Assembly: GCA_947179485.1 (NCBI GenBank)
Contig: OX359247.1
Location: 8,833,060 to 8,897,059 of the forward strand
Origin: Allacma fusca
Lineage: Eukaryota; Arthropoda; Collembola; Symphypleona; Sminthuridae
Direction: 5' to 3'
DNA length: 64,000 nt
The position numbers and the translations under genes are program-made. Of the stretch, positions 13,001-28,000 are shown piece after piece. Within the stretch, counting starts at the first letter, position 1. The number at the start of each line of letters is the position of its first letter. A model generated the notes under the pieces. That model saw only the letters and a list, made by a program, of their open reading frames with translations. It made no database searches and had not been told where the DNA came from.

Positions 13001-16000
13001 GAACCCAGTACAGCCCTTTCATCTCGAAATATTATTTTCTAAAAGGGAAGATTGTGACCAATCTTTATAACATGATAGTAATTAGTACACAGGACTAAAA
13101 ATACTTTGTGGAATGGAATAGTAATTAATTACTGGTAAGTTACCATTGATCATACCATCGGCAACCCGATTCGAACCTATGTATTTGAGCCTTGGTTATT
13201 GGGTCACCCCCAGGGAGCTTAAGCGCCCCATTTGAATTCACTCAGTCAGTGAATTGCATTTTTTGAGGAACTGAAAAAACCTGTGAATTTACCAATGTAT
13301 GAGTTAATTCTGTGGCGGCTTGGAATAACCATTTTAATTTCCGGAACCAAACAGTGAAATTGGATTCCACTGTAAATCTCAGATGAAGTTAGATCTAACC
13401 AGAAAAATTTACTTAAATTAGGAAATAGTTAGGGAACTTATTGGGACTAGCAAATAAGAACCGTGCGGTTGGAAATGAGAAAGGGAACAAAATACCAACA
13501 GTACTTTCCAAATGATTCCCCTGCCGAATCAACAACGTGGCAAATGTGAGGCGGAGAGGAATCGAGAATTGGATAGGTATCTATAAGAACGCTTGTGTGT
13601 ACTGTCTTATGGAATATGTAAGTATGTTTTGTAGTAGACACGGAGAAAGTGCATGAGAAAGTATAGGAGAAAGTATAGGAGAAAGTATAGGAGAAAGTAC
13701 AGTAGATTTTTTTTCAAGTTGGAGAAATACGCAGGGGGTCACAAATCCTTTTCTCCTCTCAACTTAGAATTACATCTTTGGCCTAGGCAAGTTAAAAGAT
13801 AGACAAATTCAGTTTGAGTGAACGTTCTCCCACTGATTGTAAATCTTACGTTATTGACCGCCCCTAAAAATAATAGATTTGCAGCCTCAGTGATCAAAGA
13901 AATATTACAAGTAAAGAGTTTTTGGAAGAAAGTTGCTTTAAATTTGTATGTGTCGGCACCACATTTCATATTTTAAACTTAATCAATTTTTCCTAAATTG
14001 CCCACACGTTGAAATATTTGATTGAGTCACTCATTTCTGTAACCCAACGTAATTATTCCTGGAAAATAAGGAAATTTCCCTTTTCCAACGTTCCTTACAT
14101 CCACATGCGACGTCAGGTTGAACCGTCCGAAGCACCCTGTACAGAGGTACAGAAGGTGTTGGCTCCATAAATAGACATGCCATGAGCCTTGGCTCCAGCA
14201 GGACGTGCATTGCTGACTTGTGTGTGTATGGGAAGGTGAGGTTGTACGTGGTAGAACTGCCGTTCACCAACTGATTAAACTTACAAAGAAAAGCCATGGG
14301 AAGGGTGAGAGAAAGACTCGTTTATACTCAGAGGGCGCGTAGCAAATGTTATGGACCGATTTACGACTCTATTATCCCTCCTTCTTTACACATTTCACGA
14401 GTGAAGCAGAAAAATGTAACGAAATTGGGACCTCATTTCCAAGCCTTATTTCCAAAGCTGGGTTCGCTGCCTCACTTCCGTCTTGTACAGTGTTTAAGTA
14501 CATGGGACGAGTATGTACGCAAGTGGAAATGTACGGGTGCGGACGCGGAACGAAGGGTCCATCCCGGGCCTAGATATGTATCCACACGTATTTAAACAAT
14601 TCCACACACGTGCATTGTTGGGACTGTTATGGGTGGCAGTGTGAGGGGGCGCAGGAGTGTTAGGACATATAACTGAAATCCCCTGTCCACGCGGAGATGC
14701 AAAGTGATCTATGTATAGATACCATTTTATATAGATATTTAGTATGACTATACGCACGCTCATAATAGGTACGGAGAGACAGACGAAAATGTAATGAAAG
14801 GTTATAAAATCTCCAATTTCATAACTTGTTCCATGACTCTGGTCTAAGAGTGTTTTTTTAGGTGGTGGAATTCTGCAGCAGATGTGTACCGCGTAAAAAT
14901 GTCTCGATGGTCTATGGCCTAGTCCAAACTGAGCTAAAAGGACAGGGCTGGAGTTACGAAGTGAAAGTACTATTATCATCCAGGAAATGAGTTAACAGCA
15001 AATTTACACTCTCATAAATACCACTAACAACTCCCAACCATTTTTCTACACTCAGGCCTGAAGGGACTAGAAGCAAAAAAACCCAACCATTATATGTGTA
15101 AAATTTTGAGTGAAACAAATATGATGACATGGGTGGAAAAAAATCAGTTTTGTTTACAATTTTGAATTTATTAAAATGAATTTATTTTAAAATTGTAAGT
15201 GCCATACAAATTAATTTGTAACTGCTGCAAAACATTTCATCCAATTTTTAAAGAGAATCGTGATGGACTGACAAAAAGGAAATTTTGTTTCGAAATATGA
15301 ATTATTACGTTGGTGAAAGCTATAGGAAGGGTTTCTATGCAAATAAGTAAAGTGCTTTCATTTCTTTCATCTCTGGAACCTGAAAAGTTTTGTCTGAGGG
15401 AGAAAAATTGGTGGGGAAGTTATCCTATGGCGATGAAAGATATATTTGCCACTAATGCCAAGGCAAGTTAGTTGGGTCTGTGGAAAAGCAAGTGAATATA
15501 CAAATGCAACTTGACGTTTGTTTGACGTCGGGAGGATAACTGGTGGAGAGAGACAGGCACTGCGGACTATACAATCCCTCAGCAATATCCCAGCAATGTG
15601 GACCAGCTGCCAGTGGGAATACTTACAGATACTTGTGTACGCTGCAGGCATTTCCTTTACTATGTGCGTGTGCATGCGTAAATAACTATAAAATAGAGAT
15701 CCTCACGCAGCACCTCCGTCCAGATGCATGAGGGAGTACGCCGACAACGTAAAAATTTCTTTTACACCTTCCTTGTTAGTTTAGTCAGGAACGAGATTCC
15801 TTTGAACTTGCAGAATGCAAAGTGTTAAGTTTTTGCGGACAGCTTCCGAAGAAAAAAAACCGAATTCACTTGAACATACAGGAATTTCTCTTTGGTCCCG
15901 AAATGAAAATGTAAAATGCTAGCTGGGTACTTTCTCTCCTTTATCCAATGTATTTATATATGTATTAATTTAATTCACAAGAAGGGTTCATGAGAGTCAG

Positions 16001-19000
16001 GGAAGACTTGCAATGTTGCATTTTGTAGTATGAGGTTTTTGTGGTACTTTCACTGAGAGTGAAAGTAACGAATATTGCAAACTAAATCTTTGTTGGGGAT
16101 TCCTTTCCCTCCGTACCCTATAGTTTATGTTGCTTGCATTATTCAAAGACTTTCCTTGCATGTATTTGTTGTGCTCATGATTGCCGGGGAAAGGTGTGGA
16201 AAGTGACAGAGGGAACTCATTCTTTCCCTTTAAGGTTAGCCAAATGAAAAAGGAAAACAAACTTCAAAGGACATGAATTATTTGGAAATCTCTGGATTTT
16301 GCTATTTTTCAGTTATCCCTTTCAGGCTTTTTGGAGGAGCCTTTTTATTTTCCATCAATTTCCGGATCTGTGTGTTCCCTACATATGAGTTGAATGCATG
16401 TGCTGACGTCTGCTAACCGCAGAGTTATTTGTAGACTTCATCATGTTTACTTCGTCTCGTGCCCAGAGGAGCAAGTCATGATGATTTGATGGGGAAAGTA
16501 AGACATATATTCGTCGTGTTCACTTCACTGCTGCAGCGGAAACTGCATCAGGGCTGAAATTAGCAGAAGCAATGGAGGAGAGGCGGCTGAAGAAGTAGCG
16601 TATTTTACCGGAAACCTGGAGTAGACGCTGTACGTCCCTTTCCCTGACACTTACGACTTTCAAGTTATGAAGAAACAGGAGAAAGTCCTTTCCCCCTCGT
16701 CCCAGTAGATGCAATGCATCGGAGGGCTGTATATAATGAAATATTTGGTTGTATGTAGAAGCATATACAAATCCCTTCATTTAGTATCTATAACACGAGC
16801 CCCGGAATATGTTTCTCACAATGATATGCGAAAGGGGCAAGGATGAGAGGATAAGGGAAGTATTGGAGGGAAAAGGATGATGACAAAAGCAAAAAGACGG
16901 TTACATCTCATACAAGTCATATCTTTCTGTCTCATCCTCTCGGGAGTGTCGCTCGACATCTCACCATACATATCTATGTCATCTTCTCTAGGATTTCTCT
17001 TTTTCTAAGCCGCCACTGTCCTCTTTCTATGTTTCACTCAAATCCTCGTAGAATTGTTCATATATACTCGGGGATCTCGGATTCCAGTTGAGCACATCTT
17101 AAATTTCTTGATACGATACTGATACATCTCACATTTGTTGTTGACTCTGAAAATTTGCTTTTGTATGAGTAAAAAAAGCCAATGAATCCAGTTTATTTGT
17201 ATATGGCATGTACTGGATCAACATCTAAACAAAAATTTTCCCAGTATTTGGGCTTTTTTTCTGATTGACATATCCCATTATGATGTCATTGCTGACAGCC
17301 TTGTCTGAACGTACATGCATGGATTGATAGATTACCAAGCGTATAACGTTTTCCTCATGCTATCTTAAATAATTATATAAATACAAATGAGGTGCATTTT
17401 TATTAACATTTTATCAGTTTTGACATATGATTTAAGACATTACAAATTATCCCAGTGCTATTTTTGGTAAGACAATTTCAAGAACCAGTTGGCTAATTGT
17501 AGACACTCGTACAAACTGAACTGTCCCAGTTTTACCGTCTAAGTAAGTCGAGCTGGGAATATGATGAAGTCAATAGCAATTCCCTTGATAAATAAAGTAA
17601 ATTTAAAGATGGGGAGTTAATTGTGCAAATGAATCAAAACAACTATTCGCAAAATAATGTTCCAATAATTATTTAGATACTAAATTTCCAATGCGTGTAT
17701 CTATCTACATATAGACGCATGTATTGTTTAGTGATCACAATCACAAGCGCAAGTTGAAACATTTGGTTGTGACTGTAATTATTACTGAGACAGGTAAATT
17801 GGGCAAAGAACTTCAACGTTTTCATTAGTTGGGCAAAATTTGAAGACTTAGAGCCATTCGCACATTCTGTAATATTTACAGTATGTAGTTAGACCAGCTG
17901 AACTGATTGGCATGATACATGAAACTTAGTTTTATTGCTCACAATAACTACAAACATTCCATTGGTTAATTGCTACATCGTTGCTGAAGTTACATAACGC
18001 AAGTACTGTCGAATAACATATTTATGCTAAAGTGAACAACAACGGCCGAATGGGGTACTTTGTAAAGAGCTGAGCACAATAGATCCTGAGGATATACGCA
18101 TATGGTTTATTTGCATAAATACCTCTATGTATGTGTACGAATGTGGACACATACCCTGCGCAATGCTACTTTCATGCGTTGATTTCAGAACACTACCCCA
18201 CGCCAACAAACACAAAAATACTTCCTCCGTCTCCTTTCAAATCAAATCCTTCATAACGAAGCTATTTGTATTTTTTCAAGTATTTTGGTTTGAGTTTTAT
18301 GAGGTAGATTATGTGTACCATGTACGTACATTTGCAATTAGTGTACAAATATTCCAAGTGTAACTGTTTGAACGGCAAATCCAAGAACTTCAAATATGTT
18401 TCCTATACATGACATGTAATTAAAACTGGGAAACGTATTTAAGGAGTTACAATTAAGCCTTCTCTCAGCTCGCACTGTATTCCTAGAAAGGATAAATTCC
18501 TAATAAGGGTATAATTATATAAATTTGAGGGGATTGGAATTTAGAGCCCTTCTGGTTACCAGAATGTAACAAGTATTACACGCTTTTCATGAGAAGATTT
18601 GCTGGATACAAAGTGGACAGCTTCTTTTAACAAGAGATTATGTAATGCTAGTGTTATCTGTAAATTACTTTCTGCGGGGATTGTCACACAGCTCTGGATG
18701 TCATCATGGGTGAAAGTAGGATAGAAAAACTTATTTTTAAGGAAGAAATGCGTCTAATTTAAAAACAGGTCTGTTTTGGCACAACCATGTAATTTTGTTT
18801 GCAGTCAAAATCAATGAGTGACAAAGTAGAGGCGTGCTTATGGAATAGATGGAGAACTATGCTTATATAAGCACGTAAATACAACTTGTACAAAAAGAAA
18901 GCACTGATTTTCTCCCAGCCTTTCTTCACGCTGAAATTTAGTTGTACTGTTTACATACATACATACACATGGGTGTCTGCCTATAATACAGGGCTGGAAT

Positions 19001-22000
19001 CATATTCGACTTACAGTCGAGACCGTCAAAGTGTTCCAGTACTTTCTCTTTCCTGGAAATATTTCAATGCAGAAACTTCAAAACTCCGGGTAAACAAGTT
19101 GTACTTCAATACCCAGGTCTTTTTGTAAGAATCACTCCACTAATATTAAAAGGTGATAGGATTATTACTTTAATCCAACTAATTCAATTAGCTACTGATA
19201 AGTATTTTAATGGAAAAAAGCAGTGATATGAGCACCCTACAATTAACATTCCCAGGGCTGGAAACACCTCCGCCTGAGTAAGAACCTCACTTCTAGATAA
19301 CAAATTTCCTGTAAATTGTAAATTCAAAGGAGTACATTACAGCGTTCTGATAGCAGGAAAAAATTCGTTCGTAGAGATTTTATACAAAAAGGGGAAAAGG
19401 AGATAAATCTTAGCAAAGCCCTGTTTCATGTGCGTGGTAAGTCCTCATCAAATGTTACGCACAGGCCTGGAGAAAAGTTGTTTCTCTTATGCAAAATGAA
19501 AGTTTGTTGTGAGAAAATGGAATTACATTATGTGACACTCACGCACTATTAAAAATGTGACAAGCGAACTGCAAATCGTAATTAAGGAACAACTTTCTCC
19601 AGGTAATGATCATTATTTTACTAGATATTAGAGAAAATCTGTGCTTCTCCGAGTTGAACAACTAAGTTTCGGTCAAGAAACTTAGGAAAAGCATGTATCA
19701 CACTCCAGCATATGACAGATCCTTGGGAAGTAAGGTAAATTCATTAGAACGGAGAAAGTCATGGATTGTATTAACTTTCTCCAGTGAAAACATTACAGAT
19801 CTAAGTTTGGTCCTCATGAAAATAACCCGCTTTCATACTCACATCCTTCCAGACCTCATTTGAGTAGTACTCTATGCCATTGTACTCTTTGTACTAACGG
19901 GCCTGAACACAAGTGTATGAACGGAGAAATTTGTAGGAGCTGAAGTAATAAAATTTGAACATGTGATTCTCATGTAGCTGACATTTAAACTTGTGGGAAA
20001 GTTCGGAATATGTTCCTTTTATTATCCAATGTACAATATTAAGTGAAAGTTTACCAGGAAATCCCGACAGCGTAGGAAACCATCTTTATTAAAGATGCAG
20101 AAAGGTTACTAGGGAAGCCGAGTGAATCCGGTGACTAGTATCAAATTTTGAAGGAAAAGTGAAGGTACTACTATGACTATATACAGTAAGTCAAGATCGG
20201 TCCGTTGTACTCTTCCAAACTCAGTCTTGTGAGTTTCTTTGTTTTGCAAAGAACTTAGCCCGAAGCCAGAGGATAGTTTGAAGATAGAAGAAGATGAAAG
20301 TAGAAGGAAAGTTGCTCAAGCTCCAGATGCAAAAATAGTTTTGCTAATAATATTTCCACGATGTAACCATAAGCGTAGTTGGAGTTATTGCTAATGTATA
20401 TAATTATCCAGCCATGGCGTAAATAGAAATTTGAGGAGCGGATATGAAGTCTAGGCATACATACATAACTATAGTCATATATGCATCACAAATGTTGCAG
20501 AGATGGGAAAGATACAAATTTGAAATGTTTTGCAGGAAAACCCTTGCCTCAGATAGAATGGCGCCTTGGAGAGGAACCTATAGCTACTAACGAGGTCCTG
20601 TTCACAACCGAGCCTGCAGTTCTTGCCAAGAAGTTGAAATTGGTACAACTTCGGAGGGAACATCATGGTGCTAATTTGACATGCTTAACTTTCAATTCCA
20701 ATTTGACGGATCCATTAAGTGAGACACTTCGACTGAGTCTTTACTGTAAGTTGGAAACGACAGGTTCTTTACTATCTACATTTTCCTTATATTTGAGTAC
20801 CAGTTTTGTTCCGGGTCACAATTCATTCCTCTCCCTTTTTTCCCTGAGTCTTTATGCTATTTGATGTAATTCCACCCTATGAAATGATTCTCAGCTGTGG
20901 TTATTATTAGAACCTTTATCCTCAAAAAGGGAGCTGATGGAGACAGCGAGGAAGAGACATTGAGAGAGAGAGAAAGTGAGAGAAAGTGAGAGAAAGTATG
21001 AGGGAATCCTTAAAACTACTGTAAAAACTCAAGACCTTGTAATCACTTACCCAAAAGGCAGATGCCAAAAATTTAAATTGGATGTAAAGGTTGAGCGTGT
21101 CTTTGTGTCTAATAATGCTTAAGAAATTCCTGTCACATTTCCACTATCCCCATCTTGAACAGCTCTCTCTCTCTTTTCTCTCCCAATCTCAATCCTCCTT
21201 TCCACATTTAAACTTTCGCTATGCTCTTCGTCCTGCTTTAATCTATTGATAAGGAAAATTGAATGCCTTCAACTTCTCATTCCTCCTTGAACGTCAGCTT
21301 TACTCCTTTCCCGTATTAAGCAAGTGCCAATTAATACACACCTATCCTAGGCCGCCCTCTCTGCGCTCGCTCTCCTCCTTATACACTCTCCCAAAAGCCT
21401 CTTCCCAATACCTATATTCCGAATCTTCATTTATCCTTACAAATTATCCTCAAAATCAATATCCCTGCAAAAGGAAAATTTCAAGTGAAAGTCACATCCA
21501 GCCAGCCTTTCATACATGCATCCGTCAGAGGCACATTTCCTCCCTGAAGAGAAATTATTTTGTGCTTGAGATTTCCCTACACTCTCTTCAATTACATACT
21601 TTCACTCCTACTCTCAATAGTCAATCGATCTTCCACACATTCTATAGACCTTCCCTGGGAGATCCTTCTAATTAGAGCATTTCATTACCCCTTTTCCAGG
21701 TTTACTTATGCAAATGAAGCCAGTCAGATTGTAAACAAATCATGGGACAATTTCTCATTTAAATCGATATTTACATGATTTTGGTAATTTGTATGATCCA
21801 ATTATTTAATTCCCTCCGAGCTACTCCTATTCATTTCATCTCAATTTGCCTTTAATTTTTACATAATGAGATAGTTCAAAATTATTATTACATCTAATGT
21901 TTTGGATTAAATTTTCCTCTACTTTATGCATATCGTCTATAGTTTGAAAATGTAATTTCATATCTAAATATTTTTAGCTGTATCCCTTCATTATAACTCT

Positions 22001-25000
22001 CCGACATTCAATTATCCTCAGTTCCTCAGGACATACTTTAAGCGTTTAAAACGCTAAAATTTGACGAAGCTCTATTATGGGGATATCTCAATTAGGAAGT
22101 TCCCGTAGCATTAAAAGTAACATTTACATATGCTCATTACGTACGAGATAGGAAGTTCAATGTATTGTCCTATTAAACATGACTGGATATTATAGAAGCA
22201 AAAAATTGTAAGCAGCGTTTTAGGATACAAAAATATTTACAGGAGCTTTTGCACTTGCTAAATCCAACCAAGATTGTTTAAAACCATTAGGCAACGCCCG
22301 AGGAGATTTGGATTATTTGACAAACAACAGCTAAGTAATGAGAAGAATAGGATTGTTTTTAGAGATTCATAGCGTACACACACTTTTGTGCATGCTTGTT
22401 GCTTGTACACATGTTTTGAGTGATTTTTCAACCCAGATTTGTTTACTCATGATCCCATGAAATATTTATTAGTACGGGGGCTATTGAGGTGAAAGCATCT
22501 CCTGGAAATGACTGTCAGGAGAGGATGAGTAGCAGATATGTATGTACACATGTATATATGTACATACATAGGTGGTACGTGTACTCCCATCCACAACTGT
22601 ATACTGTAATTATATCTATAGGTCCTACCTGAATGAGAAATCTGGAGTGGTTCGGATGGATTTGGGATTGATTTCTAACTAGCCGAATCCCAAGTTTCTC
22701 ATGAGTCACGCTAAGTTGTTGGCCTCAAGTGAAGTCACTGGAGCAGTAATCTTGAAACTCAATTTAATTAAATCGATTGCTTGTTCGGGGTCTCATTCTA
22801 TCTCTCATTGGTGTCCTCCCCATGGAAGATATGAATGGAATACTAGAGCAAACCTCTGATATCTCCGGAGTGTATATTTCCTTATCAGCTCCCCGTCAAC
22901 TCAATTTCATCTTCCAGTCAAATTCGCACTCTGACATTTCCTTAATTATTATATGCACGGCTCCCCAGCCCAGCCTCATAGTCCTGGGAAGTTCCTAGAA
23001 ATTCACAACTTTTTTAATTACCACAAAGAATTTCACAGATGCTTTCTACGTGGAAGGAGGAAGAGGAACTTCAAACGAGTCCCACGTAGTTCATTTTTAC
23101 TTATTATGATTACAATCAGAAGGGAACTATAGATACAGGAATAATTGTAACTGCAAACGAGTCGTAATTATAAGGGAAGATATTTAATTATACTTTTTAC
23201 AGGGGATCGGGACTTCCAAGAGGAACTCCGGCCTTGAATGTTAATAATAATGACTTGGGTTGAGGGAACAAACTTGTCCTGTCCTTGTGCGGCGGACTCA
23301 TGTGTTAAAACTTGTCAGTGTCGGAGAGTAATGGTGTGACAGGGAGCGGGGCCGGCATGTACATACAAATGGCTCTAAGGCGTATTTTCGCCCTTTCGCC
23401 TCGCCAAGTCATGTCTGTCCGTGTACGGACGGACTGCATTGACTTCCCATTATTTACAGTCCAGATTAGAGCTCGTTGAACGTAACAAATGTGACTCTAC
23501 TTTGTCAGGATACCTTCGTCTCCACCCGTCCTATACAGAGTCTCCTGCCGTTTTTCTCCCTCCTCCTCTTGTGTCCTGCTTAAATATAATTCGGGCCTCG
23601 GGTCCCATAAGTATCTATACGTATCTATGCATTTGTAACTGCTTTCCTTTTCCACGTCCGTCTGGGATGAGACAAAGGGAAGACAGTGGCTACCCATTAC
23701 GACTCCTCCATCAAAACCTAACTGGGCTGTAACTACAGAGTATGCTATAGTTTCCATCCCTGTGTGTCTATGTATCAATCAAATGGATTTATACACGCAA
23801 GCAATTGTTTTAACTTGACAGTGAGGCCTCTAACTGCGCGGATTACCCAAAGAGACCGACTGGTGGCCAACCAAAGGCATGAAATCGAGTGTATTTCGAC
23901 AGGCTCGAGACCTCAAGCCATGATTACGTGGTGGATGGGCAGCCGACAACTGACTGACGTGACAATTCTGGTAAGGCCTCTCCATTACTTTCTCCACTTT
24001 CACCTAAATACAAGTAAACAATTATAAGTAGCATTTAGGTCCTTTCTGGGGTTCGCCAGTCACAGACCGACAACAGGTACAACTAATCGTCTCTCACCTA
24101 CTTTCCCAATGTTACCTTTCCTTCAATTCATTATTCATCGTTTAATTTCTTCTTTACGTCTTCCATTTGAGCAAACTTGAGTGTATTTCCAGGTAAAATG
24201 ACGGCAGTCCCAGAAAGAGATAATTGCAAGTTTTGTCTTCTGAAATTTGAAGTCATTGAACTTCACTTATTTTCTAGAACAGCTTTTGGAATTAAAGATC
24301 TCAGGCTTATATGAATAAAATCCGAATACTGGAAATTTATAAACATGTTGGTAATTACTGTTTTGTAGTTGTAGTAATAGCATTTCTGCATGTTACATTT
24401 ATTTATTATGACATTCCTTCAGTTAAACCTATATAGTGAAGAATGAGGGCTGATATTTTGACTATGCTCCTATGTATGTATGTATGTATGTAGATATGTA
24501 TAATTATATGTATGCATGAGCACGCCCGTTGGTCTATCGCTTGGCGAGCGTATCGGAACCCTCAGTCGGACATCCTGATCCAGACAATACATCACCCTTT
24601 TTTATCCCGTTTCCGAAAGCATTATCTACATACGGGGATGGTTTAAGTAGGACATTTACAAAAACGTTGCTCTTCCAGATCCCCTTCCCCAGCTAGGAAA
24701 TCTCCTTCGAAATAGACACTGTTTGAGCGACGCTGTGGCGGCTGTAGGCACGCTACTTAAAATTCCATCCCACGAGAAAGTGAAAGTTGGACTGGTGAGA
24801 TGCCAGACAAATGCTGCATTACTCCTTACAAGGCTGTTGTAAGGAAGCGGGGTGGGTGGGAGTTTAGAAAATTTGAGTAATAAATGCAAAAGAAAAATAA
24901 ACGCAGAGTTAACAGATTTTATGGCGTTTTTATGTAAACGAACCTGGAAAATGTCTTGAAGAGCCTTCTTAATAAAGCTAAGGTAGATTCCCTCCCTAAC

Positions 25001-28000
25001 TCCAGACTACATACTCAAGTAGAATTTAATTTATTCTGGGAGTATATACGGCATTATACAACGTTACATCATGATGACATCCACAGCAATTTTAGGCCTA
25101 CATGGTAATAATAAAAAGAATCTTGAGTTGTATGGATGCACGACGTCCACAGGAGTGAGCGTTTATACTCAAATGTACAAGGGCGTATTTATTTTCCTTC
25201 CTCGGTAGACTAGATTTGCGAGAGAGTGGGGACGTAAGATGGAGTCCCTCCAAAGGAAACGGGAATGGGGTAGTTAAGTAAATAACAAATGGTTAGTCAA
25301 AAATTGAAGACTAGCCGATTTACTAGAATGCTAAATGTTGCTCGGGGCTTTCCCTCATGGTTAGCATGCAATGCTGTTCTTTTTTTACGGCTTGACCCTG
25401 CTCTGTCCCCTTTGCTGGGACTTTTCTCCTGACACACACAATAAATTATTTGTGCTGACGACGATGTCTCTTCAGCACCGTGGCTTCTCTGACTCTTTGC
25501 TCACTTTCACTCTGCTCCTTTCTCTTTTAATCAAAATAAAAATATATGCGTGTGCTCCTATGCGTACTAGTAGAGCTGTAGCCCTCGCTCTGTCTCTCCT
25601 CAAGCTCTCCTTGGCTCCTTTCCCATCGACTGCTCCAGCTCTCTTCCACAGCTCTACAGCAGTCGTAGGAGCGGGACCGGCTCCTCCAACATTCCCGAAG
25701 TTAGGCAGGCGTGTGCGTGGGGTTTAGATCATTCTTTAGTTTTATATAAAAAAAACCAAATGTGACGTTCCCCGGCATTCAGTCAATTTAAAGACGTGGG
25801 ATGCATTTTTTCCTCGACAGTTCCACTCCAGCCAAAAACTCAGCATGTGGTTTCCAAGCATGTGGAACTCCTTCATTGCTCCCCCTTAACACTACAACCT
25901 TTTATCCATTACATGATACGCACGTCGCTGTTTATACATATCTACATTGGAATGTATGCACAAGCGGTTAGACCGTGTGGAGAAAGTCCTTGCTCCTGAA
26001 CAATGCTTTTATCCTAGGGGAGAAAATTCTGCTGTCTAAAAGCCAAATATCTAAACTGCAATTCTATGGGTAGACCCTGTTCATGTTTTATTGTTCGTTG
26101 GTGTTTTTCTACGAAAATACAATAGCGTTGTCAAATATTTCTTGGACCCATCAGGAAGGAAACTTGCTTTGACATGCTGGAGAAAGCAGGGACGTCCTCA
26201 GTGTATATTTAGCATAAATCTCCCATTAGAATTGAATAGGATGAAATTATGAGGAGCCCTATAATTAGGAGGTAAATAAATAAGCAGACCGTAATGACAA
26301 GGTAGGGTCCAGCTACGGGTAATTAGTGCTTTTAAGACCCAATTTAAAAAAAGGAATATCTCGGACTGCTTTCTCCACACGGCCCGAACCTCCAATTTAA
26401 AATAAAAGGTTAATGGTAGAGAGCAGGTAACGGACTACTAATTTATTGTTATTATGAACGATAAATAAAGCACTGGGGGTTCAAGCCGTCATAAATTAGC
26501 ATTTAGTTCCCAGCCAATGTACACATGTACAATCCCCTAAATAGATGTATGCCACAATTTTCCACCAACACCCTCAAACTGTCCTATTTGATGTATGAAT
26601 TCCTTCCCATGTCACAGGACCGGCGGATTAATGCTCTTAAGTTTTAACATTTTCCCAACAAGAAAATTAACCATTCCGAACCTCCCTCTCCCTACTCCCT
26701 TCACTCATCGTAGCCATTTATAGAGGGGTGTACAGTAGGGCTCCTATAGTCTCTATACTACCTATACATAAGGGCAGAGCTGCAATCATGCCAAAAACCA
26801 AACAACTATTCTTTATCCGGATCAAATCTTCCCTTCCACTCAAACTCCAACTGTTCATAATTGTTCAACTACTCAGCCATAAATTATCCGGCTGTGGGAA
26901 CGATCTCGGAATTTAAAAGGTTTTTTTTGGTGCCCACAAAAACAAATAGGTTTTTACTTTCAACTTCCACCTAAACAAACACACGCGGAAATAAATCAAG
27001 CTAATTAATGCACTTGGATGTTCTGCCTTCAAAGCAAAACTAAATGTAATTACTCATTCATTAGGATTGGGTTGAGGCGGAGGAGACTCAAATAAAAATC
27101 CCCCTTTGAGTGGAGTAATTTCTCCAGCATAATGGAATGTAATTGGAGAAATTGAATTACTCAATATTATTGCTTGTTTGTTCAGAAATGATATATCAAG
27201 TTCAAAGGCGTGCAAGAATGATGTTAACATGAAAGTAACTACGAGGGCTATTCATGTACAACGTATTTATCTTTTTTTACTTTCGGATTAAAGGAGTTTT
27301 ATTTGAGCCCTCACACACATGTAGACATGTATGTATGTATGTATGTATGTATGTATGTATGTATGTATGTATGTATGTATGTATGTGTGTGTCTGCATGT
27401 ACGCCAGTATGTGCAATATGCACGACTCTATTTAAGAACATTCAGCGTTGAATAAGCATAGGGTACAACAAATCCTGCAGGGTTCCCTTTTCGCACTAGG
27501 TCTGCTCAGGATATGTATCTTTTACCTACTCATTACTCCTAGGAAGCATTTATTGCCCGATGCATCATTCCCTGTCAACTTAGAGTTTGTTTGGCTCTGG
27601 GAGGAAAACTTATTACTGGGCTGGCTATTATATTGGACGACAGTCAGACTACGAAGGGAGCAGGGGTCGGGGCCGAAGCCAATTCATAAATGTTTATAGA
27701 CAGTGCATTCTCAAGGCCCTTGTATGTGTTCTTAGGGCCTACTACTGTAGAAGTAGACATGTGTCCAGGATGGTATCTCCACACAGCAGTAACTGGTGCC
27801 TAAAATCTTGGCTTTTGTCCCCTGAATGTGAGCTATGTGTCCGTGTGTGGGTATGTGAGCGTGGCTGTTAAGCTATATCTTCTTCTTCCTTCCCTGTTCC
27901 ACATTGCGCCTGCTGTAAATTTTCCTGCTGGCAGCTTCAAATCGCTTCAATCTGTCTCCGCCTTGAAGCTTTTCCTAAACTCCAGATTTTCAAGTTCCAG

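Larger units (their letters stand above)
7293..20535 (+). other. Intron 3 (13.2 kb, phase 1), the longest intron
   Basis: Non-coding. It contains GA tracts near 9254-9274 and 11284-11300, a short GAGAAAGTATAG array (13642-13698) and a possible degenerate tRNA-derived SINE on the minus strand (13160-13235). It also has many scattered GGAGAAAGT and GTGAAAGT words. Open frames such as 10859-11428 (minus) run over CT/GA tracts and match nothing known to me. No hidden exon with Ig features was found. Confidence 0.75.

Noticed and set aside
13160-13235. Functional tRNA gene on the minus strand
   Set aside because: The B box is good but the T-stem, anticodon stem and acceptor stem do not pair, and the A-to-B spacing is too short.
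24521-24600. GC-richer patch following ATGT repeats, considered as a tRNA or SINE
   Set aside because: No A or B box in proper order and no cloverleaf pairing was seen.
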